A DNA stretch of 64,000 nucleotides from CAYWMD01 sp964458575. Lineage in GTDB: Bacteria > Verrucomicrobiota > Verrucomicrobiia > Limisphaerales > JADLHS01. Shown here one piece after another: positions 44,401-52,761 of this stretch. Under the pieces are notes generated by a model. That model saw nothing but the letters and a program-made list of their open reading frames with translations. It was not told the DNA's origin and did no database searches. The position numbers and the translations under genes are program-made. Each line of letters starts with the position of its first letter. Positions within the stretch are counted from its first letter, which is position 1. Location: positions 128,981 through 192,980 of the forward strand of contig CAYWMD010000006.1 of the NCBI GenBank assembly GCA_964458575.1, written 5' to 3'.

Positions 44401-46379
44401 TTGGTGACAGAACCATTCGCGTCCGACGCCGTTGCTTCAATCGCGATGGTCTTTCCGGAAAGGATCGCATTGTTCACGGGGTTGGTGATACTGACCGACG
44501 GCGCGCCGAAACGATCGGTGGACCAGATGGGCCCGTTTATGAGATCGCCATTTACGCCGCCGCAGCTTGCGTTGCGAGCGACAAAGCCGGCTCCCTCATT
44601 CAGCGCCCAGCGCGCGACCAACCCGGTTTGATTGGTGATCTGCAAGTTGTAATTGGCCGCGATCTGGGTGTCGCTACGCGCGTAGTTCCAAACACGCACC
44701 TCGTCCATCAAGCCTTGGAAATTGCCCTCCGACGCTCCCGTCGAACGCAAGGCGCTGGCCAGTGCCGCATGTTGAATGCTGTCGGAGCGCGGCGGCTGGT
44801 TGACGGCGACATTCGTTTCGACATTTCCGTTCAAATAGAGCGTCCAATTCGCACCGTCATATGTTGCGGCGGCGTGATACCACACGTCATTTATCAAAAG
44901 GGTGTTACCACGAACAGGATGGTTCAATCCGGGAGAACTTCCGGCGGCGCCTTCTTCAAAATCCGCCGCGATCACGTTTGCGTTGGTGGCAATTCCAAGA
45001 AACCAGTTCATGTCCACATTGCTGTTCTCGGATTCGCCCCGGCCTTTGGTCACCAGAGGTATGGCGTCGGTGATACCACCTGTTCCGGTGGTCGTGCCCC
45101 GACCTCCACCCTTGCGTTTAAACCAGCATTCAATGGTGAACGCGGAAAGACCCAGGTCGGGTGCGGCACCAAGCGTGACGTAATCATCTACGCCATCGAA
45201 TTCCAACGATCCAGCGGCGGCGGGCGTGCTTACGGTTACGCTAACCACCGATGACGTGGCCATTGTCCCGGAGTCGTCCATCGCAATCGCTGTCAACGAA
45301 TACGTCCCCGGAATCACATCGCACCAGTTCAGGGCGTATGGGGCGGTGGCGTCTTCACCCATTTTCACCGCGTCCACGTAGAACGCGACATTCGTAACGG
45401 TCGCGGCCGTGCCCGGCGAGGCGGTTGCTGCGAGGTCAACCCAGTCGCCGATTACCGTACCGCCGTTGGCGGGACTGGTGAGGCTGACCGTGAGTAAACT
45501 GACATGGCCATTCGTCCACGTAGGCGATGTGGGAAAGTTCGTCAGGGTTCCGGTCACTCCGCCGCTGACTGAGTTGCTGGCAAATCTACCACTGGTTTGA
45601 TCCAATCCCCAGCGGGCGATCAAGTTGGGTGCGTCCGTAATGGGTAGTTTGAAATTGTCGAAAATTTCTTGCGCCGTCCGGTTCGTATTCCAAATGCGCA
45701 CCTCATCCATCACCCCGCCGAAAAAGCCGGAACTCGAATTGGTCACCCCCGTGGACAGCAGCGACGAACCCAGTGCGCCGTGTTGCCGGCTATCGTAGCG
45801 CGGCAACAGCATGTCCAGATTCGTGATGGGGCCACCCGCTGCGCCGGTGATAATGACATTAGTGTCCGGGACGCCGTTGACATAGAGCACCCAGTTTGAT
45901 CCCGCGACACTGTAAGTTACCGCGCCATGCACCCAGACGTTTGAATCAACAACGGTGTTGCCCCGAACGGGATGGTTGAGGCCGCGGTCGAAATCCTCGA
46001 AATCGGCGGCGAGCACGGTCGCGCCGGAGTTGTTCGTGCCGATGCCGAAGAACCAGTTGCAGTCCAGATTGCTGTCATCGGCTTCGGCCATGCCCTTGGT
46101 GACGAGCGGCAGGGCGAAGACGCCGCCGGACCCAGTGCTGGCACGCCGACCAGCACCCTGACGTTTGAACCAGCACTCGATGGTGAAGTTTGACACACCG
46201 ACGTTGTTGATGTTCGTCGCCGCACCCAGCGTGATGTAATCATTGACGCCGTCGAAGAAAAGACCGCCCGTTCCCGCCCGGGCGGACGGCACGGCGGCGC
46301 ACAGGCCGAAGAGCAGCAGGCAGGACGAGGCCCTGGAATGAAGGCGATACACTTTGGCGCGTTTTATGGTTTTGTTCAT
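41457..46379 (-). CDS. Giant exported LamG / Ig-like / HYR-repeat protein (1640 aa)
   Basis: The start at MNKTIKRAKVYRLHSRAS is chosen because it gives a signal peptide ending at AVPSARAG and has GGGA nine bases upstream. Order: LamG 1 (LFFDGVNDYITLG...VMDEVRIWN); an Ig-like spacer (SLTSPANGGTVIGDWVD); LamG 2; two Big_7-like repeats (SITNPVNNAILSGKTIAIEA and SITNPVNNDAISGTTVTVEA); LamG 3; an Ig-like domain; four tandem 82-residue HYR-like repeats; another Ig; and the C-terminal module GPWQTLTN...MRFYRVVYP. LamG domains commonly bind carbohydrate or mediate adhesion, so a surface-adhesin or polysaccharide-binding role is likely. There is no enzymatic domain. It is paralogous in modules to the next gene downstream. 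Confidence 0.9.
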   Translation of the reverse strand: MNKTIKRAKVYRLHSRASSCLLLFGLCAAVPSARAGTGGLFFDGVNDYITLGAATNINNVGVSNFTIECWFKRQGAGRRASTGSGGVFALPLVTKGMAEADDSNLDCNWFFGIGTNNSGATVLAADFEDFDRGLNHPVRGNTVVDSNVWVHGAVTYSVAGSNWVLYVNGVPDTNVIITGAAGGPITNLDMLLPRYDSRQHGALGSSLLSTGVTNSSSGFFGGVMDEVRIWNTNRTAQEIFDNFKLPITDAPNLIARWGLDQTSGRFASNSVSGGVTGTLTNFPTSPTWTNGHVSLLTVSLTSPANGGTVIGDWVDLAATASPGTAATVTNVAFYVDAVKMGEDATAPYALNWCDVIPGTYSLTAIAMDDSGTMATSSVVSVTVSTPAAAGSLEFDGVDDYVTLGAAPDLGLSAFTIECWFKRKGGGRGTTTGTGGITDAIPLVTKGRGESENSNVDMNWFLGIATNANVIAADFEEGAAGSSPGLNHPVRGNTLLINDVWYHAAATYDGANWTLYLNGNVETNVAVNQPPRSDSIQHAALASALRSTGASEGNFQGLMDEVRVWNYARSDTQIAANYNLQITNQTGLVARWALNEGAGFVARNASCGGVNGDLINGPIWSTDRFGAPSVSITNPVNNAILSGKTIAIEATASDANGSVTNVQFFNGDTLLGDDATAPYSLVWTGVTAGAYELKAVATDGDGNSTTSAVVNVTMTLVAPSVSITNPVNNDAISGTTVTVEATASDTDGSVTNVQFYSGNTLLGGDATAAYSFDWTGVYPGAYELKAVATDDDGLSTTSAVVNVVVTPPAGVGGLYFDGQNDFVTFGEAPALGVTNFTIECWFKMQGAGKLGYTGTGGIRALPLVTKGMAETEVATTNMNYFFGIGTNNLGEPVLAADFEDMNTGLNHPIRGESSIDSNTWLHAAVTYDVASSNWVLYLNGALYASTNVTGVNNSAITNVNQLFPRFDSVQHATLGSCQRAGGTTNADTGFFAGTMDEVRIWNYARSAAEIDCNHHIRITNAPGLIARWALDDAAGLIATNSGTSAVDGTLTNGPVWVDGYAFPDAPTITVPPASTNANCGDSVAFNVTATGSGTLTYQWYFGASPLLGETGDQLSLTNVNAANAGNYTVVVANLASCGVTSAPAVLTVTDTVPPAIITCATNTTINADALCQAIIPDLTSQVVASDACGAVTVSQLPLAGTIVGSGNHVVTLTVTDSANNQTNCSATVFVVDVTAPNITTCATNMTINADTNCQATIPDLTAQVVASDACGAVNITQSPVVGAVVGIGVYPVVLTVSDAANNQATCNATVSIVDVTAPIITVCATNMTINADTNCQATIPDLTAQIVASDTCGSVSVSQSPLAGSSAILGNNLITLTVTDAANNQATCNATVTVVDVTAPSIMVCATNMTINADTNCQATIPDLTPQIVASDTCGSVTTTQSPLAGTLVGLGDTVVTLTVSDAANNQATCQATISVVDANIPNITTQPQNLTNLVGTTATFTVTATSCSAMGYQWMFGTNVLSGENTATLSITNVQMSHGGDYTVILTNAAGSRTSDVASLTVLLPVAPVLSDGPMLLPNGHFRAVYTGTPNVPYTIKYADEVIGPWQTLTNITSDVNGLIELDDIPAAAPAMRFYRVVYP
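41948..42931 (-). repeat. Four tandem 246-bp repeats encoding HYR-like domains
   Basis: The unit ATNMTINADTNCQATIPDL...VASD(A/T)CG...NNQATCNATV...VDVTAP recurs four times. The DTNCQ-equivalent codons fall at about 42130, 42376, 42622 and 42868, a period of exactly 246 bases (82 residues). Each unit keeps conserved Cys pairs. Confidence 0.85.
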
Positions 46380-46609
46380 CGTGACATTTCCCGTTGATAC
46401 CTTTTTTGCCGCACTTCTGATCTGTTGAACTTTTCTTTCCCGACGCTGAAAGTTCCACACCTCATCCATGCCGGCAATACGCCCCATCACGGACTGAACA
46501 TCGCCGTTACTACGGACACGTTCGCCTAACCAGCCGGGCAAAACTTGCGGTTTCCAGGGCTTTTCCAGCGTTTTTGGCCGTCGTTCCCTCCCGCAAACTT
46601 TCTTTTCAC

Positions 46610-46628
46610 TCGGACCGTATTTGTCCGA
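46610..46628. promoter_or_regulatory. Short perfect inverted repeat in the divergent intergenic region
   Basis: TCGGAC (46610-46615) and GTCCGA (46623-46628) are separated by 7 bases, within the 291-base region between the divergent LamG gene and the small 46671 gene. It could be an operator; it may be chance. Confidence 0.2.
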
Positions 46629-46670
46629 CCCCTGCTGTCAAAGTGAGCTCAAAAAACAGAAAGGCACATT

Positions 46671-46877
46671 ATGACAAATGAACAAATGGAACTGGGATTC
46701 AGCGGGACGGAGTTGCAACGGGCAGTGGGGCAGCGGGAAACTCGCATTCAACGCGCGGCGTGGTGGTTCGCCCGGATGCGCGAGGCCGTGAACAATGCCA
46801 TGGATTGGCAGCCGGCGGCCGAACCGCGACCGGAACAAATCTGGCTGCCCGGTTCGCAACGCCAGGTGCAGGTGTAA
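46671..46877 (+). CDS. Small basic/aromatic protein (68 aa), unknown function
   Basis: Begins MTNEQMELGFSGTELQRAVG and ends RPEQIWLPGSQRQVQV, with a Trp/Arg-rich middle (RAAWWFARMREAV). The start has a strong AAAGG six bases upstream, and coding looks real because the frame is flanked by clear signals. No signal peptide or membrane segment. From memory, similar small proteins with a PRPEQ.W.PG tail occur in other Verrucomicrobia, but I cannot verify this. It is divergent from the giant LamG gene. Confidence 0.6.
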   Translation: MTNEQMELGFSGTELQRAVGQRETRIQRAAWWFARMREAVNNAMDWQPAAEPRPEQIWLPGSQRQVQV

Positions 46878-46904
46878 CCCGATCACGGAGGCATCGCGCG
46901 CCGG

Positions 46905-47543
46905 CTACTCCCCCACGACATCCGGATAGCCGGCGCGCACGAATTTGCGAATGACCTCCAGTTCGTCCTCGCCCGCAATGGTGTGAGGTTTGACGAACTC
47001 GTGCCATTCGATGTGCAGGCCGGCCGCTTTGAGAATGTTGATTTGTTCGCGCACTTGAGCGAAAGGAATCATCGGATCAAGCGTGCCGTGGGTAATGAGC
47101 AGACGTTGTTGCATTGCGACCGGTGAAAGTTCTTCTACCAATTTATCCGGTTCGCAAACATAACCGCTGATCCCCACCACACCGGCCAGCCGATGCGGAT
47201 AACGCAGTCCGACCTCAATGCTCATCAAACAGCCCTGGGAAAAACCGCCGAAGGAGGTTTGTTCCGTGCGAAACCCTTGGGCGCGCAATTCATCGAGCAA
47301 ACCAAACAGCAATGCCCGGCTGCGGCCCACACCCGGAACCATGTCCCCCGCGAAATCAAACCACGAATAGCCGCCGTAGTATTCGTCCGGCGCGTTGACC
47401 AGCGCGTAGTTCAGCCACGGCAGATCCATTGCCTCCGGCATCCACCGATAGCCTTCGAGGCTGTCCCCCAAACCGTGCAGCATCACCATCAACTTCCGGG
47501 AAGACCTGTCTCGGGCTGGAATGATTTCGCAGTCTAGTTTCAT
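46905..47543 (-). CDS. Phospholipase/carboxylesterase-type alpha/beta hydrolase (212 aa)
   Basis: A small serine esterase of the Abhydrolase_2 family. Visible features are the oxyanion region MLHGLGDSLEGY, nucleophile elbow GGFSQGCLMS, catalytic Asp in THGTLDPMIPF and His in VKPHTIAGED. Cytoplasmic, since no signal is seen. The ATG overlaps the stop codon of the upstream cytochrome gene as ATGA (4 bases), indicating translational coupling. Substrate unknown; family members hydrolyse short acyl esters or lysophospholipids. Confidence 0.88.
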   Translation of the reverse strand: MKLDCEIIPARDRSSRKLMVMLHGLGDSLEGYRWMPEAMDLPWLNYALVNAPDEYYGGYSWFDFAGDMVPGVGRSRALLFGLLDELRAQGFRTEQTSFGGFSQGCLMSIEVGLRYPHRLAGVVGISGYVCEPDKLVEELSPVAMQQRLLITHGTLDPMIPFAQVREQINILKAAGLHIEWHEFVKPHTIAGEDELEVIRKFVRAGYPDVVGE

Positions 47544-48364
47544 TTTACCTCTGGCATCTTGAGTTCGTTCACGGTTTTGTCCGTCGGGGCGCCGACATTA
47601 ATCCACCATTTCAACAGGGCGATTTCTCGCTCCGAGAGTTGTTTCTTGCCGGCGGGCGGCATGTGCTCATCGTCGTCCGGTGGCAGCAACAGACGTTTGA
47701 TCAACAGGCTTTGCTCCGCCGAACCGGGCTGAATCACCGGGCCCGCCTGGCCTCCCTGGAACAGATTTTTCGCCGAGTCCAACCGCAACCGGCCTTTTGC
47801 CTTGTCCGGGCCGTGACACTGGACACAGTAATCATTGAAGACCGGTAGAACCCTTGAATCGAAGGCGGTGGTTTTCGGATCCGTTGGCGCGGGGAGGTTG
47901 GCTGGCCGGGAGACCGGCGGTTGATTCGCGGTGTTCGGGCGCGAGGGAATAAGATAGTTTTCGCCGCGCACCAAAATACCGCCGTAATGCCCGGTGAACA
48001 CCAGTAAAACCAGGGTCAGTCCGAGGCCGATGCGATACGCCTTCACGCGCCCGCGGATGAACAAGATCCAAAGCACCCCCACGGCAAGCACCAGGCCCGT
48101 TCCCGGCCATTGGTGACAGGGAAGAATAGCCGCCGAGTACTCGCCATTGGCCGACAGAATCCAACCGCAAACCGCCGTGACGGCCATCGAGACTAACGAC
48201 AGAAACAAAAGCAGCCCCCGAGCTGCAGCGGCCTCCTTGAAGCGCGGCCAGACTGCCGCCACTTCCAGCGCAGCCAGGAACACAACGAACCCGATGGGCA
48301 GATGAACCAGGCTGGGATGCAAGCGGCCAAGAAATCCCAGCCAGCCCGATGACATGTCACTCAT
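47540..48364 (-). CDS. DUF2231-type membrane protein with planctomycete-type cytochrome c domain
   Basis: A 274-residue protein. The ATG at 48364 (MSDMSSGWLGF) is preferred over a TTG two codons before. The N-terminal part has four hydrophobic helices in the DUF2231 pattern (FLGRLHPSLVHLPIGFVVFL; GLLLFLSLVSMAVTAVCGWIL; TGLVLAVGVLWILFI; GLGLTLVLLVFTGHYGG). The C-terminal part is a PSCyt1-type haem c domain with CVQCH, KGRLRLDSA, PDDDEHMPP and a WWINVGAP end. The arrangement is standard for PVC bacteria and suggests a membrane-anchored periplasmic electron carrier. Coupled to the following esterase gene. Confidence 0.88.
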   Translation of the reverse strand: MSDMSSGWLGFLGRLHPSLVHLPIGFVVFLAALEVAAVWPRFKEAAAARGLLLFLSLVSMAVTAVCGWILSANGEYSAAILPCHQWPGTGLVLAVGVLWILFIRGRVKAYRIGLGLTLVLLVFTGHYGGILVRGENYLIPSRPNTANQPPVSRPANLPAPTDPKTTAFDSRVLPVFNDYCVQCHGPDKAKGRLRLDSAKNLFQGGQAGPVIQPGSAEQSLLIKRLLLPPDDDEHMPPAGKKQLSEREIALLKWWINVGAPTDKTVNELKMPEVK

Positions 48365-48632
48365 GGCCAATCATATTGCCCGGGCCACCGCAACGGCATC
48401 AACTTTGAAATCAGACCGGCGGAGTGTGACAATTCTCGTATTTTGAACGGCATGCGACGCAAATTTGCCGAAACGCCGACTTCCAGTTTGCCCATGCAAC
48501 ACCGGAGGGGAGACCTGAAGCGCGAGTCTGGTTTCCGGCGTCACCGCTTCCGGCGCAAGCGGAAGGAGAACGAGAGCGCCAACGCAAAAATTTTTTGCGT
48601 GCGTTGTGCACTGACGAACCGTAACTTTGGGC

Positions 48633-49850
48633 ATGACAATTTGGATTTTAGCGTTGCTTTTGATCGGTTGCCTGGCGGGCATTGGTTACCAACAAGGCGC
48701 TATTCGCGTGGCGGTTTCATTCGTTGGGATCATTGTGGCCGCATTGCTGGCCGGACCGCTGGCAAAGCTGGTCAAGCCCATCGTCACCGGAGTCGGAGTG
48801 GCGAACCCCGTGCTGGTGTGGGTGCTGCCGCCCTTCGTGGCGTTTATCCTCATACTGACGGTGTTCAAGGTCGGCGGCTACGCGCTGCATCACAAGGTGG
48901 AGGTTTACTATCGCTACAAAGCCGGTGATCTGCGGTTCGCCCTCTGGGAACGACTGATAGCGCACCTGGGTTTGTGTCTGGGAACGCTCAACGCCCTTGC
49001 GTATCTCGTGCTCATCGCCATGGTAATCTACCCCTTCAGCTACTGGACGGTGCAATTGGCATCGCCGAGTGATGACCCCAAGCTGGTAAAGCTCTTCAAC
49101 CGCATGGGCCGCGACCTGCAGTCCACCGGCATGGCGAAAGTGGCCCGCGCAATTGATCCGATGCCCGACGTTTTTTATTCCGCAGCCGACGCCGCGGGGT
49201 TGATCTATCAAAATCCTTTGCTGGAAGCGCGGTTGTCGCGTTACCCGGCGTTCCTGTCGCTGTCCGAGCGGACGGATTTTCAAACCATCGCGCAGGACAA
49301 ATCCTTCGGCGAAGCGCGCCTCCAACAACGGCCGATCCGTGAATTGCTCAAGAATCCAAACATCCAGGCGCTGACCAAACCGGACGTGCTCCAATACATT
49401 TGGGGTATCGTGTCGCCCGACCTTGACGACTTGATCAAATTCCTGAAAGACGGGACCTCGGGCAAATACACGGACAAAGTTCTCGGCCGCTGGTATTTCG
49501 ATCCCAGTGGCGCCATGGCCGCTTATCTTCGCTCCAAACCCGGTTTGCCGTCCAGCGAGGTTGCCAAAATCCGGACTCGGATCGCCACGATGTACTCCAA
49601 AACGATGATGATCGTTTACCCGGACCACAAGGCCGTGCTCAAGGCCTTCCCCCATGTCCGCCCGCCGGCTGCTCCAAAACAACCGCCGACGGTTGAACTG
49701 AAGGACTACGACGGCAAATGGAAGGGCAAAGGCGGGCAGTATGATTTTTCGTTTGGCGGAGGTGGTGGCGACCGGCAAGGCACATTGGAAGCCGACCGGC
49801 TGATACTCACGGGCGACACGGTTCCCCTGGCTTTCAACCCGGAAGATTGA
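48633..49850 (+). CDS. CvpA-like membrane protein with C-terminal extension
   Basis: A 405-residue protein. Four N-terminal transmembrane segments in the CvpA pattern (ILALLLIGCLAGIGYQQGAI with the conserved Gly-rich start; VAVSFVGIIVAALLAGPLA; PPFVAFILILTVFKVGGY; LNALAYLVLIAMVIYPF), then about 240 soluble residues not seen in short CvpA proteins. The extreme C-terminus has a KWKGKGGQYDFSFGGGGGDR segment resembling a lipocalin-like or beta-barrel edge. The ATG is preceded by TTG GGC; the ATG is used. Function unknown; CvpA homologues affect envelope homeostasis and colicin V production. Confidence 0.72.
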   Translation: MTIWILALLLIGCLAGIGYQQGAIRVAVSFVGIIVAALLAGPLAKLVKPIVTGVGVANPVLVWVLPPFVAFILILTVFKVGGYALHHKVEVYYRYKAGDLRFALWERLIAHLGLCLGTLNALAYLVLIAMVIYPFSYWTVQLASPSDDPKLVKLFNRMGRDLQSTGMAKVARAIDPMPDVFYSAADAAGLIYQNPLLEARLSRYPAFLSLSERTDFQTIAQDKSFGEARLQQRPIRELLKNPNIQALTKPDVLQYIWGIVSPDLDDLIKFLKDGTSGKYTDKVLGRWYFDPSGAMAAYLRSKPGLPSSEVAKIRTRIATMYSKTMMIVYPDHKAVLKAFPHVRPPAAPKQPPTVELKDYDGKWKGKGGQYDFSFGGGGGDRQGTLEADRLILTGDTVPLAFNPED

Positions 49851-49970
49851 ACGGAAGCCGGAGTTCCCGGTTGGGGTTTACCGAAGCTGCGGCTTGACTG
49901 CGAGCAGGCGCGCTTCTCGGCTGGCCAACTCACGGCCTCAATCCTCACGAACCCCAAAGAACTGGCAAAT

Positions 49971-50495
49971 CTACTGACCCGGGGGGCGACCGCTTGTGAG
50001 TACTGGCTGGATGGGCTGCAACTGATCGAAGAGCGAACCGCGGATGGGCACGATGGGAGTCAGGCTGTTGCTGCTGCCGGGCGTCGCCATGGCCATTTCC
50101 GCCGGGACCTTCAGGCCGAAAGCCGAGGCTACTGCTTCAGCCGGGGGCATGGCTGCCGGTTGTTCGGCTTGCGGCACCAACGCGACTGACCCAATTGGTT
50201 TGTAATCCAGATTCTCCGAGTAAATCACCGCGCCCACCAACAGCGCACAGGCTGCCACGCCCAACCCCATGCCCAGCGCCGGCTTTCCCTGCAACGCGTC
50301 CAACAGCCGCCGCAACCAGGGGGCCTCCCAAGCCAACCGGTCGAACAAACTCTCCGGCTTGGCGTTTACGTCCGCCTTGATGCAAGCGATGACTTCCCTC
50401 GAAAAGCTGTTGAAATACCCGGGCGGCGGCTGCTCATACCGTTTCACCTTGAGCAATCGCCGCAGTGCGTCGAAGTTTTCCTGTTCCGGCGTCAT
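49971..50495 (-). CDS. Putative anti-sigma factor or sigma-associated membrane protein (174 aa)
   Basis: A single transmembrane segment (ALGMGLGVAACALLVGAVIY, residues about 72-91) divides a charged cytoplasmic N-terminus (MTPEQENFDALRRLLKVKRY) from a Pro/Ala-rich presumably periplasmic tail. There is no Zn-binding HxxxCxxC motif. The position, 12 bases after an ECF sigma factor in the same run, is the main reason to suspect an anti-sigma role. Sequence alone does not prove it. Confidence 0.55.
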   Translation of the reverse strand: MTPEQENFDALRRLLKVKRYEQPPPGYFNSFSREVIACIKADVNAKPESLFDRLAWEAPWLRRLLDALQGKPALGMGLGVAACALLVGAVIYSENLDYKPIGSVALVPQAEQPAAMPPAEAVASAFGLKVPAEMAMATPGSSNSLTPIVPIRGSLFDQLQPIQPVLTSGRPPGQ

Positions 50496-50507
50496 ATTTG
50501 AATCACG

Positions 50508-51155
50508 TTATTTCAGATAATCTGACAAGTAACCCTGCAACTGTTGTCGCGCATAAAAAAGCCGCGAACGAACCGTTCCGATGTTGCAATCCATGATCTC
50601 GGCGATCTCATCGTGCGCCAGACCCTGCACATCGTGCAACGTCACGACCAATCTGTGAGGTTCTGACAGCTTGAGCAATGCCTCGTTCAATTTTTCCTGC
50701 AATTCGTTCAGATTGGCTTCCCGCCGCGGGGTCTTGTCCGAAACCAGCGCCAACAGGTCCGGGTCGTGCTCGGCGTTGAAATCCAGATCGTTCAGGCTCA
50801 TGTGCGAACGATTCTTGCGCTGCTTCAGAAAGTTGATGGTCTTGTTGACGGCAATCCGATAAATCCACGTGTAGAAACTGGACCCACCTTTGAAGGATTT
50901 CAGCGCCTGATAGGCCTTGATGAACGTGTCCTGCGCAAGATCGTTGGCGTCCTCGTGGTTCGCCGTCATGTGATAAATCGTGGCGTAGATGCGCTCCTGA
51001 TAACGCCGCACCAGATCGTCGTACGCTTCGAGGTCGCCCCGGCGCGCCCGCCGCACCAGTTCCTGCTCGGCTACCGCGTCGGGTGAGACCGTCCCACTTA
51101 TGGGGTCGGAACTCGGAATGGCCTCTGGTGCTTTGGCCGCAACTGGCTTGGTCAT
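50508..51155 (-). CDS. ECF RNA polymerase sigma factor (RpoE-like)
   Basis: A 215-residue sigma-70 family factor. Region 2 is LVRRARRGDLEAYDDLVRRY...DANDLAQDTFIKAYQAL...SFYTWIYRIAVNKTINFLKQRK. Region 4 is EALLKLSEPHRLVVTLHDVQ...HDEIAEIMDCNIGTVRSRLFYAR. Region 3 is absent, as expected for ECF factors. MTKPVAAK is used as start because it leaves 14 bases after the polyprenyl synthase gene. It would direct transcription of a regulon, likely for envelope or extracytoplasmic stress. The preceding gene is polyprenyl synthase; the following one is a putative anti-sigma. Confidence 0.92.
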   Translation of the reverse strand: MTKPVAAKAPEAIPSSDPISGTVSPDAVAEQELVRRARRGDLEAYDDLVRRYQERIYATIYHMTANHEDANDLAQDTFIKAYQALKSFKGGSSFYTWIYRIAVNKTINFLKQRKNRSHMSLNDLDFNAEHDPDLLALVSDKTPRREANLNELQEKLNEALLKLSEPHRLVVTLHDVQGLAHDEIAEIMDCNIGTVRSRLFYARQQLQGYLSDYLK

Positions 51156-51169
51156 GTTTGGGTTTTCTT

Positions 51170-52222
51170 TCAGACACAAACACCCAAAGCTTCCGTTTGT
51201 CGCGCCAAAAATTCCGTCAAGCCCTTCAAACCCGCCCGACCATCCGTTTCCGGCAATGCCCGCAACGTCTGCCGTGCCTTCGCCAGATAATCTTCAATGA
51301 CCTCCAGCGACGGTCCGAGCGTTTCATGGCGCGCGAGCAGGGCCGACACGCGGCCCATCGCGCCCGGCTGCCAGTTGGCGATCAATCCCTCCAGCTCGGT
51401 GCGCTCGGCCGCCGTGGCACGCTCCCACGTCAGCAGCAGCGGCAGGGTCAACTTGCCCTTGGCCAGGTCCGTGCCCAGCGACTTCCCTGCGGTCGTCTCC
51501 GAGCCGAACAAATCCACGCAATCATCGTAAATCTGGTAGGCCGTTCCGAAGGTCAGTCCGAATTGGCGCAGCGCCGTCCGTTGCGCCGGGGTGGCGCTAC
51601 TGAGGCACGCCGCCAGTTCGCAGGAAAGGGCGAACAGTTCCGCGGTCTTCATCTCCAGCACCCGGAAATACTCGCGCCGTGACCGCTCAAAATTGCGGCG
51701 GTGACAGGTCTGCAAGATTTCCCCCGAACAAACCGTGTTCGTTGCCGAGGATACCGCGCGGCAGATTTCGGGGGTCGGAAAACTCGCGGCCAATTTCAGC
51801 GCCTGGGCGAACAGGCAATCACCGAAAAGCACGGCGATCTCGTTGCCCCAGTTCGCGGCCATCGTCAGTTGCCCCCGGCGGATTTCCGCCTCATCCATCA
51901 CATCGTCATGCACCAACGTCGCCAGGTGCACCATCTCGATGATGACGGCGACGGTGACGTGGGAATCGTTGACCTTGCCCAGTGAGTTTGCCGCCAGGGC
52001 CACGAGCGTGGGCCGAAGATGCTTGCCATTGCCGGTCAGCGCATATTCCGCGTAAGGCAGCAGTCCGGGGTCGAATTCATGCACCTGCTTCTCCAGTCGG
52101 CGAGTGACCGCCTCGAGAAACGGTTCGACCGGTTCCACGATTTGTTTCCAGGAACAGGTTGGCTCGGCGCGGGGCGAGTCGGCCACCCCCGCCTCGACTA
52201 CTTTTGAATCGGCAGCCAGCAT
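51170..52222 (-). CDS. Trans-polyprenyl diphosphate synthase (octaprenyl/heptaprenyl type)
   Basis: A 350-residue all-alpha trans-prenyltransferase that lengthens farnesyl or geranyl diphosphate with IPP for quinone side chains or carrier lipids. The two aspartate-rich motifs are present: FARM in LVHDDVMDEAEIRRG and SARM-like in QIYDDCVDLFGSE. Family blocks GNGKHLRPTLVALA and KGKLTLPLLLTWE are also visible. The start gives a roughly 25-residue N-terminal extension before the fold. It is the first gene of a three-gene run with the ECF sigma factor and its putative regulator. Confidence 0.92.
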   Translation of the reverse strand: MLAADSKVVEAGVADSPRAEPTCSWKQIVEPVEPFLEAVTRRLEKQVHEFDPGLLPYAEYALTGNGKHLRPTLVALAANSLGKVNDSHVTVAVIIEMVHLATLVHDDVMDEAEIRRGQLTMAANWGNEIAVLFGDCLFAQALKLAASFPTPEICRAVSSATNTVCSGEILQTCHRRNFERSRREYFRVLEMKTAELFALSCELAACLSSATPAQRTALRQFGLTFGTAYQIYDDCVDLFGSETTAGKSLGTDLAKGKLTLPLLLTWERATAAERTELEGLIANWQPGAMGRVSALLARHETLGPSLEVIEDYLAKARQTLRALPETDGRAGLKGLTEFLARQTEALGVCV

Positions 52223-52494
52223 CTGGCCCTAATTTAGAGGGGCACGCGAGGTGAGTCAAACTTGTTGTGCCCGCGCGGAAGCACGCACTGCGATCAAACA
52301 AGCGAAGATTTTACCGTTTCTTTGCCTCTTCCTTACCGGAATCGTCTTTGTCGGTTTGATTTAGTTTGACTCCGCCCGATCGGAAATGGCTTCGTTTGGC
52401 AAAATGAGCGGCAGCCGCAGGATTGCTTTGTTCTCTGGCTTATCGCCGACCCAGTTTGCTGAACCGCCGGAAATGACAAAACATGACAAAACGT

Positions 52495-52665
52495 GATCAA
52501 ACAATAGGCATACACCTGCCAGCCGGTCTTGGCGCACGCCTCGCCCAAGGTTTCCAGAAAACGCCGATGATCCTCGTCGTCTTGGAAAATCGGCTCCCGC
52601 CGATCGCCCCGGTTCATGACGTGATAAATCGCGCCCGGATATTGCACTCGGAGTTTGCGCGCCAT
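52495..52665 (-). pseudogene. N-terminal fragment of a REP-associated tyrosine transposase (RAYT, Y1_Tnp family)
   Basis: 57 residues from MARKLRVQYPGAIYHVMNRG, then DRREPIFQDDEDHRRFLETL, up to WQVYAYCLI match the start of RAYT/IS200-like transposases. The sequence then loses the family consensus exactly where MPNHFHL (the HUH metal site) should appear, and continues into unrelated sequence with stops. The catalytic His pair and Tyr are missing. It is therefore an inactive remnant. Confidence 0.75.
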
Positions 52666-52761
52666 GCGACCGATCCTTACAGCAGGAACGGCGAGCGTCA
52701 AATCGTGATTCTACAATAGCCGGGACTGACCCAGGACTGACACCTTTTTGACACCTTTTAC

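Noticed and set aside
43617..45254. 545-residue plus-strand frame
   Set aside because: Antisense shadow of the LamG/HYR gene; Arg/His-rich and repeat-driven.
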